Origin: Annona cherimola
Lineage: Eukaryota; Streptophyta; Magnoliopsida; Magnoliales; Annonaceae
NCBI GenBank assembly: GCA_030490835.1
Contig: CM059972.1
Location: 58,571,563-58,635,562, forward strand
Direction: 5' to 3'
Length of the DNA: 64,000 nt
In this document: positions 1 to 11,127 of the stretch, piece by piece
Numbering within the stretch: position 1 is the stretch's first letter
Layout of the letters: the number at the start of each line of letters is the position of its first letter
Position numbers and translations under genes: made by a program
Notes under the pieces: model-generated
The model's database searches: none
What the model saw: the letters and a program-made list of their open reading frames with translations, nothing else
Told to the model about the DNA's origin: nothing

Positions 1-1116
1 ATATGTATAGGCAAAGGCAAAAGGATAAGCGAAACGGAAAGCTAAGTAAGCAAGGTAAGCAAGCAATTTTCTAAATGATTTTGGTTTTCATTACAAGGTA
101 TTTAAGGATGGTCATTCCTTGTCTATATGCATATTGAAATGTTTATTTCTAATGAAATAAATGATTGCTTATGGTTTCGCAATTATGCTTGAAATGTAAT
201 GAAACACGAATTTATACAATATTTATTGAAATGATGTTTAAAGAGGGATGGTGCAAAGAATTCTCTACATAAGAATGACAGGTTCCATGTGTAAGGGGGT
301 ATATAATGTCGGGGTGACTAAAAGTCATGCATGGAATGGAAATCAAGTAGGCTAGTCGAGGTAGTAAGTGGACAAGGAGTCCCCCTTGACGTTGCCAAGT
401 CGGTAGGTTCGGCACCAAGGATGGAAAGGACCATGCTATGAAAGAGTGTTCCCCGTGCTAGCGTACCGTCACATGAAGGATAATGTCATCAATGGAAATG
501 ATGAATTTGCACATCCAATGTTTATGAAGTGTTTATGAAATGTGTATGAATATTTTATGAAAAGGTTTTTGCTCTACAGGTAGTTGATCACTTGATAAGT
601 GTCTCTACTGAAGGGAGAAAATTGCTTTTAAATAAATATGCTTTCAAAATGAATTGCCTGTAAAATATAAGCTTGCTTATTGAGTTTCGACTCACGTTTT
701 CGTTTTTCAAACCCATAGACAGGTAAAAGAAGAGACCTGATAAAGGAGCAAGAGCCATCCATTGAAGAAATGGAAAGACATTATAAGTTTCATGTTTATG
801 ACAACTTATGTCTAATGATTGTAAATTTACCTTGATGTTTTATGTTGGCATCTATAAAGGTACATGCAGTGACATTTGATTTATGAGATAGTTTGAAATA
901 TGTTATGAAAATCATGTCTAGTTATGACATTATTGGTTGGAAATGACCTAGATATGCATGAGATAAAAATATGAGGAATTAAACTCCTTTGAGAACATAT
1001 TTAAATTGGATAAATATCCGTTAAAACTCGTCGTGTGACAGGGCAACAATCCTGATCACGTTTACCAGTCAAACGATCTCGAGGTAAGGTTATGATGCTC
1101 GGGCTGGGGAGTTACA
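1..1116 (+). mobile_element. Ty3/gypsy LTR, 3' terminal part
   Basis: The segment ends in GGGGAGTTACA, the inverted counterpart of the TGTGAAACCCC that opens the LTR at 60239, and then switches abruptly to copia reverse-transcriptase sequence on the other strand. The start of the window (about 7-80) resembles about 63472-63530, so both edges of the window probably belong to one gypsy family with LTRs of roughly 4 kb. The terminus type (TGTRAC-like, ending GTTACA) is common in Tekay/Del-type chromoviruses, but no coding domain is visible to prove the lineage. The 5 bases after the LTR, ATTAG at 1117-1121, should be the target duplication; its partner lies outside the window. Orientation is inferred from the order of internal LTR landmarks. 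Confidence 0.7.
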
Positions 1117-2082
1117 ATTAGTGGTATTTATCAAATATTTAAAAATTCTTTTTACAGCCATTAAATGTGATTCTTTAGGACATGATTGAAATCTAGAACA
1201 CATGCAAACACTGAATAGAATATCGGGTCTAGAAGCAGTTAAATATAATAAAGAACCTATCATGCTTCTATATAGTTTTTGTTCGACAGATTTACCCTTT
1301 TCATCAGTGTCGATCTTGACTGTTGAACTCATTGGAGTGTTCACTCCCTTGCTATTTTGCATTTCGAATTTCTTTAGCATTTCTTTGATATACTTGGACT
1401 GATTTATAAAGATTTCTTCTCCTTGTTGCTTGATTTGCAGTCTAAGGAAGAAATTTAATTCTCCCATCATGCTCATTTCGAATTCGCTCTGCATAATCTT
1501 AAAAAATTCTTGGCACAGAGTTTCGTCAGTAGCACCAAATATTATATCATCTACATAAATTTGAACAATTAAAATATTTTTACTCTTATACTTGATGAAT
1601 AATGTAGTATCAACCTTTCCTCTTTGAAATTCATGATCAATCAAAAATTTGTTTAACCTTTCATACCAAGCTCGTGGAACTTGTTTTAGTCTATATAATG
1701 CCTTGGTTAATTTATAAACATAATTTGATTGATCCTTTTCTTCAAATCTAGGGGGTTGTTCAACATATACTTCTTCATTCAAGTATCCATTCAAAAATGC
1801 ACTTTTCACATCCATTTAAAACAATTTGAAATCCACGTGAGAAGCAAATGCTAGTAGAATACGTATGGCTTCTAATCTAGCCACAGGTGCAAATGATTCT
1901 TCAAAATCAATCCCTTCTTCTTGGGAATACCCTTTGGCTACTAGTCTGGCTTTATTTCTTATTACAAGTCCACTTTCGTCTAATTTGTTCCTAAATACCC
2001 ATTTGGTACCAATAATAGTGCAATCTTTGGGTCTAGGAACTAAATGTCATACATTGTTTCTTTCAAATTGATTTAGCTCTTC
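1117..2082 (-). pseudogene. Copia-1 reverse transcriptase (RVT_2), truncated by gypsy insertion
   Basis: This is the Ty1/copia reverse transcriptase domain, which copies element RNA into DNA. Visible motifs are MDVKSAFLNGYLNEEVYVEQ at about 1815, the catalytic YVDD at 1546-1557 (in IYVDDIIF), and the connection-like block LYRSMIGSLLYLTASRPDI. The reading frame is continuous with the integrase C-terminus upstream but carries stops at about 2083 (TAA), about 2047 (TGA) and just before MDVKSAF (TAA, near 1816). Several sit where relatives have Gln or Trp, consistent with C-to-T or G-to-A decay. The frame runs from INTTN straight into the gypsy LTR at 1116, so RNase H is separated from it. Confidence 0.9.
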
Positions 2083-3281
2083 TTACATTACAATAACCCA
2101 GTTTTCATCATTAAGAGCTTGATCAATAGTTGTCGGTTCAATTTTTGACACAAAGGCATATTGTCCACAAATATTTTGTTTTGACCTTCTAATCTTTACT
2201 CCTTCATAGATATTGTCTGTAACTTGCTCAATTGGATGGACATTTTTGAATTTTAAATCAGTTTGAGGTTTATAGGAATTGTTACCTTCACTTACCCTTT
2301 CCTCCGTGGAATTTTCTGGCTTGGGCTCAGTTTCACCTTGTTGCTCTTTTTGTTCCGCTTTTGAATTTTTTGATATATCATCTGCATCACTTAATTCATC
2401 CTCCTTTCTTGGAGTTTGGTTAAATTCATCAAAAACAACATGCATTGATTCCTCTACTATTTGATTTCTTGTGTTGAAAATTCTATATGTTTTGCTATTT
2501 GATGAATAACCAAGAAAAATTACCTCATCACTTTTGGCATCTAATTTTTCCAAATTAGTTTTTCCATTATTTAACACATAGCAAGTACATCCAAAAGTAT
2601 GAAAATATGATATGTTTGGTTTTCTGCCTTTCCAAAGTTCATATGGGGTCTTTTTCAATATCGCTCTAATGGTAACTCGGTTTAATACATGATAAGCTGT
2701 ACTTACAGTTTCACCCCAAAATCTTTTGGATAATTTACTCTCATTTAGCATAGTTCTAGCCATTTCTTGTATTGTCCGATTTTTCCTTTCAACAACTCCA
2801 TTTTGTTGAGGAGTTCTTAGTACAGAAAATGCATGGTGAATTCCTTTTTCATTGCAAAATTCTATGAATCGTTTATTTTCAAATTCACCACCATGATCAC
2901 TTCTAATGGAAATAATTGTACTTTATTTTTCATTTTGCACCAAATTTGAAAAAGTGACAAACATAAAAAATGCTTCATCTTTGCTAGCTAAGAGTATGAT
3001 CCAAGTAAATCTAGAAAAATCATCAACAATTACAAATACATACTTTTTTCACCAAGAGTTAAAATGTCTGATGGCCCATAAAAATCCATATGCAATAATT
3101 CAAGTGGTCTAGTTGTTGAAATTTCCTTTTTAGTGAAAAATGGCATTTTGGGTTGTTTGGATAATTGACAAGCCTTGCAAATCTTATCTTTGTCATATTT
3201 AAGCTTTGGTAACCCTTGTACTAGACTCTTTTTCCACAATGTTTTAATATTTGACATATTTATATGTCCAAGCCTTGTATG
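2083..3281 (-). pseudogene. Copia-1 integrase
   Basis: This is the integrase with its GAG-pre-integrase region, which inserts element cDNA into the genome. The N-terminal zinc-binding tail (CKACQLSKQPKMPF) and first catalytic Asp (HMDFYGP) lie near 3100-3200. The second Asp (SDHGGEF) and the PQQNGVVERKNR block with the catalytic Glu lie near 2790-2920. The C-terminal part (2083-2763) includes FWGETVSTAYHVLNR and the long acidic linker to reverse transcriptase. There is a frameshift near 3030-3040 and at least one further nonsense codon near 2920. The second copia element has the same blocks at 9608-10130, which helps locate the breaks. Confidence 0.88.
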
Positions 3282-3716
3282 TCATATCCATGGATCATTT
3301 TCTATGGCTATTAGGCATTTTCCCTCAAGCTCATCTAAGCAAACTAAATATACATTCCCATGTCTTTTGCCACTAAATACTATGTGATCATCATCAAATA
3401 CATTGCAGATAGAGGATTCAAATACAACTCTATAACCTTTGTCACATAATTGACTAATACTCATTAGGTTGTGTTTGAGTCCTTCAACAAATAGTACGTC
3501 CTCAATACCTGCATTTGAAATTCCATAAACATTTCCTTTACCTTTGATTTTACCTTTTTCATTATTTCCAAAAGCAACAGTTCCTTCGTTGCACGGGTTG
3601 ATCTTATGGAACAGTCCTTTTTGTCCTATCATGTATCTTGAGCAGCCACTATCCATAAACCATATGTACTGGCTTTAGCTCTAAGACAAACCTGCAATAA
3701 TAAAGTCAAGTGGAGC
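3282..3716 (-). pseudogene. Copia-1 aspartic protease
   Basis: The retropepsin-type protease that would process the polyprotein. The active-site triad is visible in MDSGCSRYMIGQKG at the start (copia-2 has DSGCSRHMTGE), followed by VAFGNNEKGKIKGKG and LKHNLMSISQLCDKGY. The sequence runs into the pre-integrase region, where the His-Lys-Arg-Leu-Gly-His block that copia-2 retains is disrupted by a stop near 3282. It is not functional on its own. Confidence 0.85.
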
Positions 3717-5562
3717 TCATCCTTTTGGTACCCATTTTATAGGTCCATTTGGGTTAGTTATCCATTGGAATCTACGTTGATCTTCTTTTGAAGCCATAAA
3801 TCCAATGCTCTTGGGCATCCAAACCAATTTCGCACCAAGATTTTGTAATTTTCTCAATTTACATTGAAATGCCTTGTGTCCCATCTTGTTGCAAAAATTA
3901 CAAGCTCCTGAAAGTCTAGGAGTGGGAAGCCATTTGGTAATTGGTTCCCCAATTGGTCTTTTGGTCCAAATCACATGATTTATCTTAGGTTTAGCATGGA
4001 TGGATTTTGGTTTGTTTCTAAGGTTCCTTGGAGCATTAGATTTGCTATTTTCACCCTGCTCAAATGTAGCATAGCCAAGACCTTTTCTGTTATTTTGAAA
4101 AGTCATGTTCAAAAATATTTTCACACTTTTTCCTGGATTAGAAAACTTAGCAAGCGATTCATTTAATGATTCATTTTTCTTTTTGAGTATTTCTAACTCA
4201 TTTATCAAGGTATTCATTTTTCTTGTCAAATGATAACTTTTTCTGCAAGTTTTCCGTTCACAACAGTTACTGTGTTAAATTGTCTTTTCTTTATTATGAA
4301 CTTATTTTCTAATTTCTTTATTTACTCATATAATAAATCATAGGCTTGTTGAAATTCTTCTAATTCAGCACATTTGAGGCAGTCATTTGTAGAAGAAAAA
4401 ATTGAAAAAGATTTTTGTTTGGAGGTTACCTCTTGACTACTTGTGCGGTTTGTTGAAGTGGTTTGGTCCTCCAAAATTTCCGTCGCTGCAAGAAATATGT
4501 CGGAATTTTCCATGCAACAAATCCTTGCACAATCTGATTCGTTTTCTTCACTTGAGGAACTGCATGTTGTGGATTCTTCCTCGTTTACGAACATGCCTTT
4601 TCCTTGATTCTTTGGAATTTTCTATTGTCGCATCGATCTTTCTTTTCTCTTCGCTCCTTTGCTTTGGTTTCCTCGAGCGTTGGGCATTGGGCTTGCATAT
4701 GCCCCGTACCGCCACATCGGAAACATTTTGTTGTCTCTTTCTTTTTCTCTTTAGAATTTCTTTCTTTAAAGTTTCTGAAATTTCTTCCTTTCCTTACAAA
4801 TTTTCTGAATCGTTTTGTAAGTAAGGCAATTTCCTCATCGTCGTTTTGTGATGATGAGGTAGAGTCGTCCGAATCTTATGCAGCTTTCAAGGCGATGACT
4901 CTTTTGCCTCTATGTTGCTCATCATTTCTCCTTTTTATTAACTCATGTGACATGAGTGAGCTTATAAGGTCTTCTAGCCGTAGTGTATTGAGGTCTTTTA
5001 CTTCCTCAATAGCTGTAATCTTTGGAGTCCACGATTTCGGTAGCACCCTTAGAATTTTCATTACTTGCTCAGATTCAGAAATCGCTTTTCCTAGCCCTTT
5101 CAAGGCGTTAGTAATCTTGGAAAATCTAGCAAACATTTTAGAAATATTTTCTATTTCTAGCATTTTAAAACTTTCTAATTCTCCAATCAAAATATTTCTC
5201 CTTTCCCTTGGACTTGAAAAGTTCCCTCATATATGGATGTCAATATATCCTATATTTCTTTGGCGGTTTGGCATGATGATACTCTATCATATTCCGATGT
5301 TGTTAATGCATATAAGAGGGAGTTCATGGCTTTCGCGTTCTTTTAACAATTCTAACTTCCTCCTCAGACCATGTGGAGGCTCTTTCATCGGTAGGCAACA
5401 CAACCCCATCTTGGATTGCAATCCAAGAATCAATGTCCGTAGCCATGATCAATTTTTCATTCTCAACTTCCAATAACCGAAGTTCGTCCCATCAAATAGA
5501 GGTGGTCTAATGAAAGATTGACCCTCAGCAAAAGCAGGGGTGGAAGTTGATTGGGATGTCAT
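3717..5562 (-). pseudogene. Copia-1 gag
   Basis: The nucleocapsid/capsid gene is read from an ATG at 5562 (MTSQSTS) downstream of the primer site. The N-terminal part carries the copia gag block PPLFDGTNFGYWKLRM but breaks soon after. The central capsid-like segment is 4876-5190 (SKITNALKGLGKAISESEQV). A first CCHC knuckle (CFRCGGTGHMQAQC) is near 4690-4740, a Ser-rich segment is at 4322-4594, and a second CCHC (CNFCNKMGHKAFQC) is near 3850-3910, followed by GPIKWVPKG. The parts lie in three frames, with nonsense codons at several points. Two knuckles plus the WVPK motif are typical of Sirevirus gag. All plus-strand open frames here are antisense by-products. Confidence 0.87.
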
Positions 5563-5593
5563 TTCAAAAGATCTCTTTGGTTTAAACTCAAAG

Positions 5594-5609
5594 ACCTGCT
5601 CTGATACCA
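5594..5609 (-). other. Copia-1 primer binding site (tRNA-iMet)
   Basis: On the minus strand the sequence TGGTATCAGAGCAGGT follows the 5' LTR after two bases. It matches the 3' end of plant initiator-methionine tRNA, the usual copia primer. It fixes element orientation and the LTR boundary at 5612. Confidence 0.93.
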
Positions 5610-5611
5610 CT

Positions 5612-6406
5612 TGTTGGTCCCGAGTTTATGGCAATTACCCAAGAGGGGAGGGGTGAATTGGGTATTTAAAATTTTTCGTTTAAACTGGAAAATGTTCCCC
5701 GGTTTAGTTTAGTCCCCTTTAATGAAACAAATGGAAAGCAATAAGATAATGAAAGCAAAAATAAAAATCAATGGACAAGATTTTATAGTGGTTCGGGCAA
5801 CCTTCCCTACTCTACTCTTCCAAGCTCACACCCCTTGTGACTTGGGTTCCACTATGTATTCCACGAATACAACTAGAGCCTCCGCTCTCTTCTAGATTCC
5901 AGCTCTAGGGGACATATACAACACACAGCACAAGTAGGTGACGAGTCCCACTCCAGTTACAACGCTACTTTGCTACCACTTAGTTTGAAACACCAAAATC
6001 AAACCAAGTATCAAAACCAAATAACAAATTGAAAAGAAAAAGAGATCTACACTTTACAGTTTGTGTAGGTAAGTTACAGCTCGAGGAAGAACTTGTAGAA
6101 TTGATGATTTGATCAACGTTGGAGTATGCAGCAAGTTGAATCTCGTTCTTCCTTGAAAAGTGAATAGATCACTCAAGAATAGGAGAAACTGAAATTTAGA
6201 ACTTAGTATCTTCTGTTTCTACTCTTTTCTATATGCTTTCACGTTCACTTGAGTATCTACATATAATGGAAGAAGAGATTTGAACGTTAGAGAGTTGGTT
6301 GGCGCGTATTAAATGCGCCAACGTTCAAATTTTTTGAACGTTGAGACCCAAGTCGCAGATGGAGTCGACTTCGAGTGCGACTTCACCCAAATCGCATACT
6401 AGAGTC
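5612..6406 (-). repeat. Copia-1 5' LTR, first part
   Basis: The LTR begins (plus-strand reading) TGTTGGTCCCGAG, directly beyond the primer site. It is cut at 6406 by copia-2 and resumes at 14153. The combined LTR is about 1.72 kb, slightly longer than the copia-2 LTRs. It is clearly related to them but diverged, and carries the same GTCGACTT-rich block at its broken end. Confidence 0.88.
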
Positions 6407-8074
6407 TGTTGATCCCGAGTTAATGGCAATTACCCAAGAGGGGAGGGGTGAATTGGGTATTTAAAAATTTAAAACTTAAACAGAAATTTTTACCCCGGAT
6501 TAATCTAGTCCCCTTTTATGAAGAAACAAATGGAAAGCAATATAGTGCAGAGAGCAGAAATAAATATCAACAAACAAGATTTTATAGTGGTTCGGGCAAC
6601 CTTCCCTACTCCACTCTTCCAAGCTCACACCTCTTGTGACTTGGGTTCCACTATGTATTTCACAAATACAACTAGAGCCACTGCTCTCTTCTAGATTCCA
6701 GCTCTAGGTGGCATCAACAATTCACACCACAAGTAGATGACGAGTTTCACTCCAATCACACACTATTTTGCTTACACTTGATCTTAGTTACCCAAACTAA
6801 ATCAAGTTCAATACAATAAGAAATAACAAAAGGAAGTTTCTACACGTTATTGTTGGGTAGAGGCAAATTTGGCGCAGAGAAGAACTGGTAACGTAGGCTT
6901 AATGATTCAGCAAGCAGCTCTTGGCAGTTTGGAAGCAAGGTTCTTCTTCTTGATGTTGGCTTGATCACTTAATGCTCTTAGAGATGAGAGTTATGCTCAT
7001 TCAATAATTTCTCAGTTACCCTCCTCGTTCATATTGAATGCCTTATATAATTTGCGAGGGAATCTGAACGTTTGGAAGTAGGTGGCGCGCATTTAATGCG
7101 TCAACATTTGAAAAATTTCCGACCGTTGCGACCCAAGTCGCAGGTGGAGTCGACTTCGGGTGCGACTTCACCCAAGTCGCAGATGGAGTCGACTTCGGGT
7201 GCAACTTCGGCTTTCCGCAACTTCTTCAAGTTCCAGTCTGGGTCGACTTGGTCCTCGACTTGACCCAAGTCGCAGGTGAAGTCGACTTCGGGTGCGACTT
7301 CTCTTCTTCAGCTTGCTAGTTGAACTTGAAATCCTTGGAATAACTTGCTTGCTTGAATTTCTTCATGTTTGGTTGTTCTTCCTTTGATTATACTCAAGAC
7401 TCTTTATAATTCTTCTATCTTAAACACATTTGACTCCATGTCTTGAGTCTTGAGTCTTTGAGTATTGGAGTGTATAAGAGAGGTCCAAATGTATGATCTC
7501 GATTCTTCATGAAAATATGCAACTTTGCTTGCTCTGGACTTCATTTGATTTTCATTTGAGTGTTTGAGTTGTCTTGGCCTTCATCTTCACTTGAATCTAG
7601 CATTGAATCGTCTTGATCTGCAAGTTCCGCATTGAAGTCGAAGCCGGAGTCGACTTGGTTTGCGACTTCACCCAAGTCGCATGCGGAGTCGACTTGGGAT
7701 GCGACTTCGGTAGCTCTCGTTCTCGATTTCAACTTTGGATGAAAATGACGCCTCAAAGTCGAAGCTGGAGTCGATTTGGTCTGCGACTTCACCCAAGTCG
7801 CATGCAGAGTCGACTTCGATTGCGACTTCGGTAGCTTGGTTCCCCGTTTTCAACTCTGGACGAAAATGACGAGCTGAAGTCGCTACTAGAGTTGACTTGG
7901 CCTAAGTCGATGCCTGAGTCGACTTGGAAATCGACTTGACTTTCCATGCTTCATATTCTTCATTTTTATAACCTTCAATCATCTTCACAAACATGTTAGT
8001 AACCAACACTTACTCAAATTAGTTTCTTAATCATCAAAACATAAACTTGGCTTATTTTTCACATGTTTCCAACA
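6407..8074 (-). repeat. Copia-2 3' LTR
   Basis: Reads TGTTGATCCCGAG to TTTCCAACA on the plus strand and is 1668 bp long. It is preceded in the sense direction by the polypurine tract at 8075-8088. It carries two clusters of the module AAGTCGCA-n-GAGTCGACTT (about 7125-7300 and about 7630-7930), which stand out as CpG-rich in AT-rich DNA. Its partner is 12469-14147. Confidence 0.93.
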
Positions 8075-8088
8075 ATCTCCCCCTTTTT
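8075..8088 (-). other. Copia-2 polypurine tract
   Basis: The minus strand reads AAAAAGGGGGAGAT immediately upstream of the 3' LTR start TGTTGG. This is the expected primer for plus-strand DNA synthesis and confirms element polarity. Confidence 0.9.
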
Positions 8089-8288
8089 GATGATTGACAA
8101 AACTGATTTGAGTATATACCTTTCAATGTCTTTAAAACAAAGTATTTTTGCATTTTGATTTTTAACATATATTTCCAATAAATCACAAGTTAAAAAACAT
8201 GAGTTTAACATATATATTTCTTCCAAGATATCACAAGTTAAAATCATTCATACAAACATTTAAAACGGAGACTCAAATCCCGATCTCT

Positions 8289-8301
8289 TCTCCCCCTTTT
8301 T
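8289..8301 (-). other. Second polypurine-tract-like copy
   Basis: AAAAAGGGGGAGA occurs again about 210 bases upstream of the true tract, and further short AGGGGGAGCA-type blocks lie near 8355-8385. Multiple polypurine-like copies between pol and the 3' LTR are a known Sirevirus trait and support the lineage call. Confidence 0.7.
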
Positions 8302-8332
8302 GTCAATTGATCAAAAATAGAGATGGAGCGGG

Positions 8333-8830
8333 TTAATCCCTTGAGAATGGCGGGGTTGCTCCCCCTGAACCTGTGCTCCCCCTCAACTTGTGCTTTTTCG
8401 AAGTTAATTCAAGCATTCCCATATCATTTCTAATTTTATAAAATGGTTCTTTTGCTAGAGGTTTAGTAAAAATATCTGCAATTTGATCTTCTGTTCTCAC
8501 ATATTCCAAACATATATCATGATTTTCTACATGTTCTCTAATAAAATGATGTCTAAGGTCTATATGCTTGGTCCTAGAATGCAAAATTGGATTTTTAGTT
8601 AAGCATATTGCACTTGTGTTATCACATTTAATAGGTATATCTTTAAAGTTCATGTCATAGTCCCTAAGTTGTTGTTTCATCAAAAGCAATTGGGCACAAC
8701 AGCTCCCGGCGGCAACATATTCGGCTTCCGCCGTAGATAGAGCAATACTAGTTTGTTTTCTTGAAAACTATGAAACCAACATGTTCCCAAGAAACTGACA
8801 TGTTCCACTAGTGCTTTTTCTATCTACCTT
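8333..8830 (-). pseudogene. Copia-2 RNase H
   Basis: This is the RNase H that degrades the RNA strand during reverse transcription. STAEAEYVAAGSCCAQL (near 8700-8745), CDNTSAICLTKNP and the terminal ADIFTKPLAKEPFYKIR block are the standard copia RNase H signatures. The frame matches the upstream fused segment but has two TAG codons (near 8831 and 8770), the second at a conserved Trp position. The protein ends at 8333 with RGSTGSGGATPPFSRD, running towards the polypurine region. Confidence 0.88.
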
Positions 8831-9607
8831 CTAGCCGAAAAAATCAGCATCCGAGTAACCGATTAGATCAAAATTAGAACCCTTTGGATAACAAAGTCCT
8901 ATATTGGTAGTATCTACTAAATATCTGAAAATTCTTTTTACAGCTACCAAGTGTGATTCTTTTGGACATGATTGAAATCTAGAGCACATACACACACTAA
9001 ACAATATATCAGACCTAGAAGCAGTTAAATATAATAAAGAACCTATCATGCTTCTATATAATTTTAAATCGACTGGTTTGCCTTTCTCGTCCTTGTCAAT
9101 TTTAATGGTTGAGCTCATAGGCGTGTTTGCCCCTTTATAGGAATTATTACCTTCACTTACCCTTTCCTCCATGGATTCTTCTTGCTTCTCCACATGCAAT
9201 TTTTCAATGTTACTTGTGATATCATCTACATCACTTAAATCATCTTTTCTTTTGGAGCGTGGGTTAAATTCATCAAAAACAACATGTATTGACTCTTCTA
9301 CAACTTGGTTCCTTTTATTGAAGACTCTATATGCTTTGCTATTTGATGAGTAACCAAGGAATATTGCCTCATCACTTTTAGCATCTAGTTTTCCCAAGTT
9401 GGTTTTTCCATTGTTCAAAACATAACATGTGCAACCAAAAGCATGAAAATATGAAATATTTGGTTTTCTACCTTTCCATAGCTCATATGGGGTCTTTTTC
9501 AAGATAGCTCTAATGGTAACACGGTTCAACACATGACAAGCTGTACTTACAGCTTCACCCCAAAATTTCTTGGATAATTTACTCTCATTTATCATTGTTC
9601 TAGTCAT
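8831..9607 (-). pseudogene. Copia-2 integrase C-terminus fused in frame to reverse transcriptase tail
   Basis: Read from TRTMINESKLSKKFWGEA, this is the integrase C-terminal region through the acidic linker to EGNNSYK. It then jumps directly to GANTPMSSTIKIDKDEK, which belongs to the C-terminal third of reverse transcriptase. In copia-1 these two points are separated by the linker and the whole catalytic core including YVDD. The junction lies near 9137-9142. The deletion keeps the frame, giving a 258-residue open segment that ends at SDADFFG before a TAG. The element therefore cannot supply its own reverse transcriptase. Confidence 0.88.
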
Positions 9608-10548
9608 CTCTTGTATGGTTCTATTTTTCCTTTCAACTACTCCATTTTGTTGTGGAGTTCTTGGTGCAGAAAATGTGTGGTGAATTCCTTTTTCATTACA
9701 TAATTCTATGAATCATTTATTTTCAAACTCACCACCATGATCACTTCTAATAGTCATAATAGTACTTTGCTTTTTTGCACCAAGTTTACAAATGTTGCAA
9801 ACATAGAGAAGGCTTCATCTTTGCTAGCTAAGAGAATTACCCATGTAAATCTTAAAAAATCATCAACTATTACAAACACATATTTCTTTCCACAAATGGT
9901 TAAAATGTCGGATGGCCCATATAGATCCATGTGTAGCAATTCAAGTGGCCTAGTGGTGGAAATCTCCTTTTTGGTAGAAAAAGGCATTTTAGGTTGTTTT
10001 GACAATTGACATGCCTTGCAAATTTTATCTTTGTCATATTTCAATTTTGGCAATCCTTCTACCAAACTCTTCTTCGATTGGGTCTTTATATTTGACATGT
10101 TTATATGCCCAAGCCTCTTATGCCAAACCCATGGATCATTGTCAATGGCCATTAGACATTGACCATTTAGTTCATCAAGTGAAACCAAATATACATTTCC
10201 ATGTCTTTTTCCACTAAACATGATATGTTCTCCATCAAATACATTGCATATAGATGATTCAAACACAACCTTGTATCCTTTGTCACATAATTGACTAATA
10301 CTCATTAAATTGTGCTTGAGTCCTTCAACAAATAAAACATCCTCCATACATGCATTTGAAATACTATAAATATTTCCTTTACCTTTAATTTTACCTTTCT
10401 CGTTGTTTCCAAAAGCAACAATTCCATCGTTGCAAGGCTTGAGTTTATGAAATAAACTTCTTTCACCGGTCATATGCCTTGAGCAACCACTATCCATGAA
10501 CCAAACGTTGCTTGCCTTTGCCTTGAAACATATCTGAAAAATGAGCAA
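9608..10548 (-). pseudogene. Copia-2 protease and integrase core
   Basis: The 264-residue open part (9754-10548) contains protease (FMDSGCSRHMTGE), the pre-integrase HxxxH block (VWHKRLGHINMSN), the CKACQLSK zinc tail, the first integrase Asp (HMDLYGP) and VIVDDFLRFTW. It stops at 9754 after a frameshift in a short homopolymer near 9765-9775. The next frame carries SDHGGEF, a stop inside FENK-x-FIELC, and PQQNGVVERKNR (9620-9740). The key catalytic residues are therefore still readable but split between frames. Confidence 0.88.
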
Positions 10549-10555
10549 ATAAATA

Positions 10556-11041
10556 TTATCTCTTTGGTACCCATTTTATGGGTCCATTTGGGTTAGTAAA
10601 CTGATTTAATCTTTGTTGTTCTATTCTTGAAAGTCCAAATCTTGTGTTTCTTTGAACCCAAACTAGTTTTGCACCATGGTCATATAATTTCTTAAAGTTG
10701 CATCTATGAATCTTGTGACCCATCTTGTTGCAAAAATTGCAAGCCATTGGTAATCTAGGAGTAGGCCTCCAAGTATGTAGTGGTTCAAAAGTTGGCCTTC
10801 TAGTCCACATAATATGTTTCCCTTTGGGCTTGTCAATAGGTGCAGTTTGATTTTTCCCAAGTTTTGGCACACTTAATTTGCTACTTTCTCCTTGCTCAAA
10901 TGTTGAGTATCCAAGACCTCTTTTATTGTTTTGAGAGGTCATGTTTAAAAACATTTTCACATTTTCTCCTGGATTAGAGAATTTAGCTAATGATTCATTT
11001 AAGGATTCATTCTCCTTTTTCAATTTTTCTACTTCCTCCAA
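10556..11041 (-). pseudogene. Copia-2 gag, distal part
   Basis: A 161-residue open segment starts with a Lys/Glu-rich coiled-coil-like stretch (EEVEKLKKENESLNESLAKF). It carries a CCHC knuckle (CNFCNKMGHKIHRC) and ends in FTNPNGPIKWVPKR just before protease. It is in a different frame from the proximal gag (11128-12420), so there is a frameshift between 11041 and 11128. Confidence 0.85.
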
Positions 11042-11127
11042 TAGTAGTTCATTTTCTTCTTTCAGTTTTGATGTACTTTCAGCTAGTTTTCCATTTACAA
11101 TAATAATGGAATTGCATTGTTGTCTCT

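Noticed and set aside
4402..5476. Plus-strand open frames of 140 and 290 codons with hydrophobic stretches
   Set aside because: Antisense to copia-1 gag. The minus strand carries recognisable gag blocks and a CCHC knuckle at the same place, so these are by-products.
7120..7945. Regularly repeated GTCGACTT modules that superficially resemble a CRISPR array or satellite
   Set aside because: Spacing and unit sequence vary, the repeats lie inside copia LTRs, and both LTRs of one element carry them. They are LTR-internal motifs.
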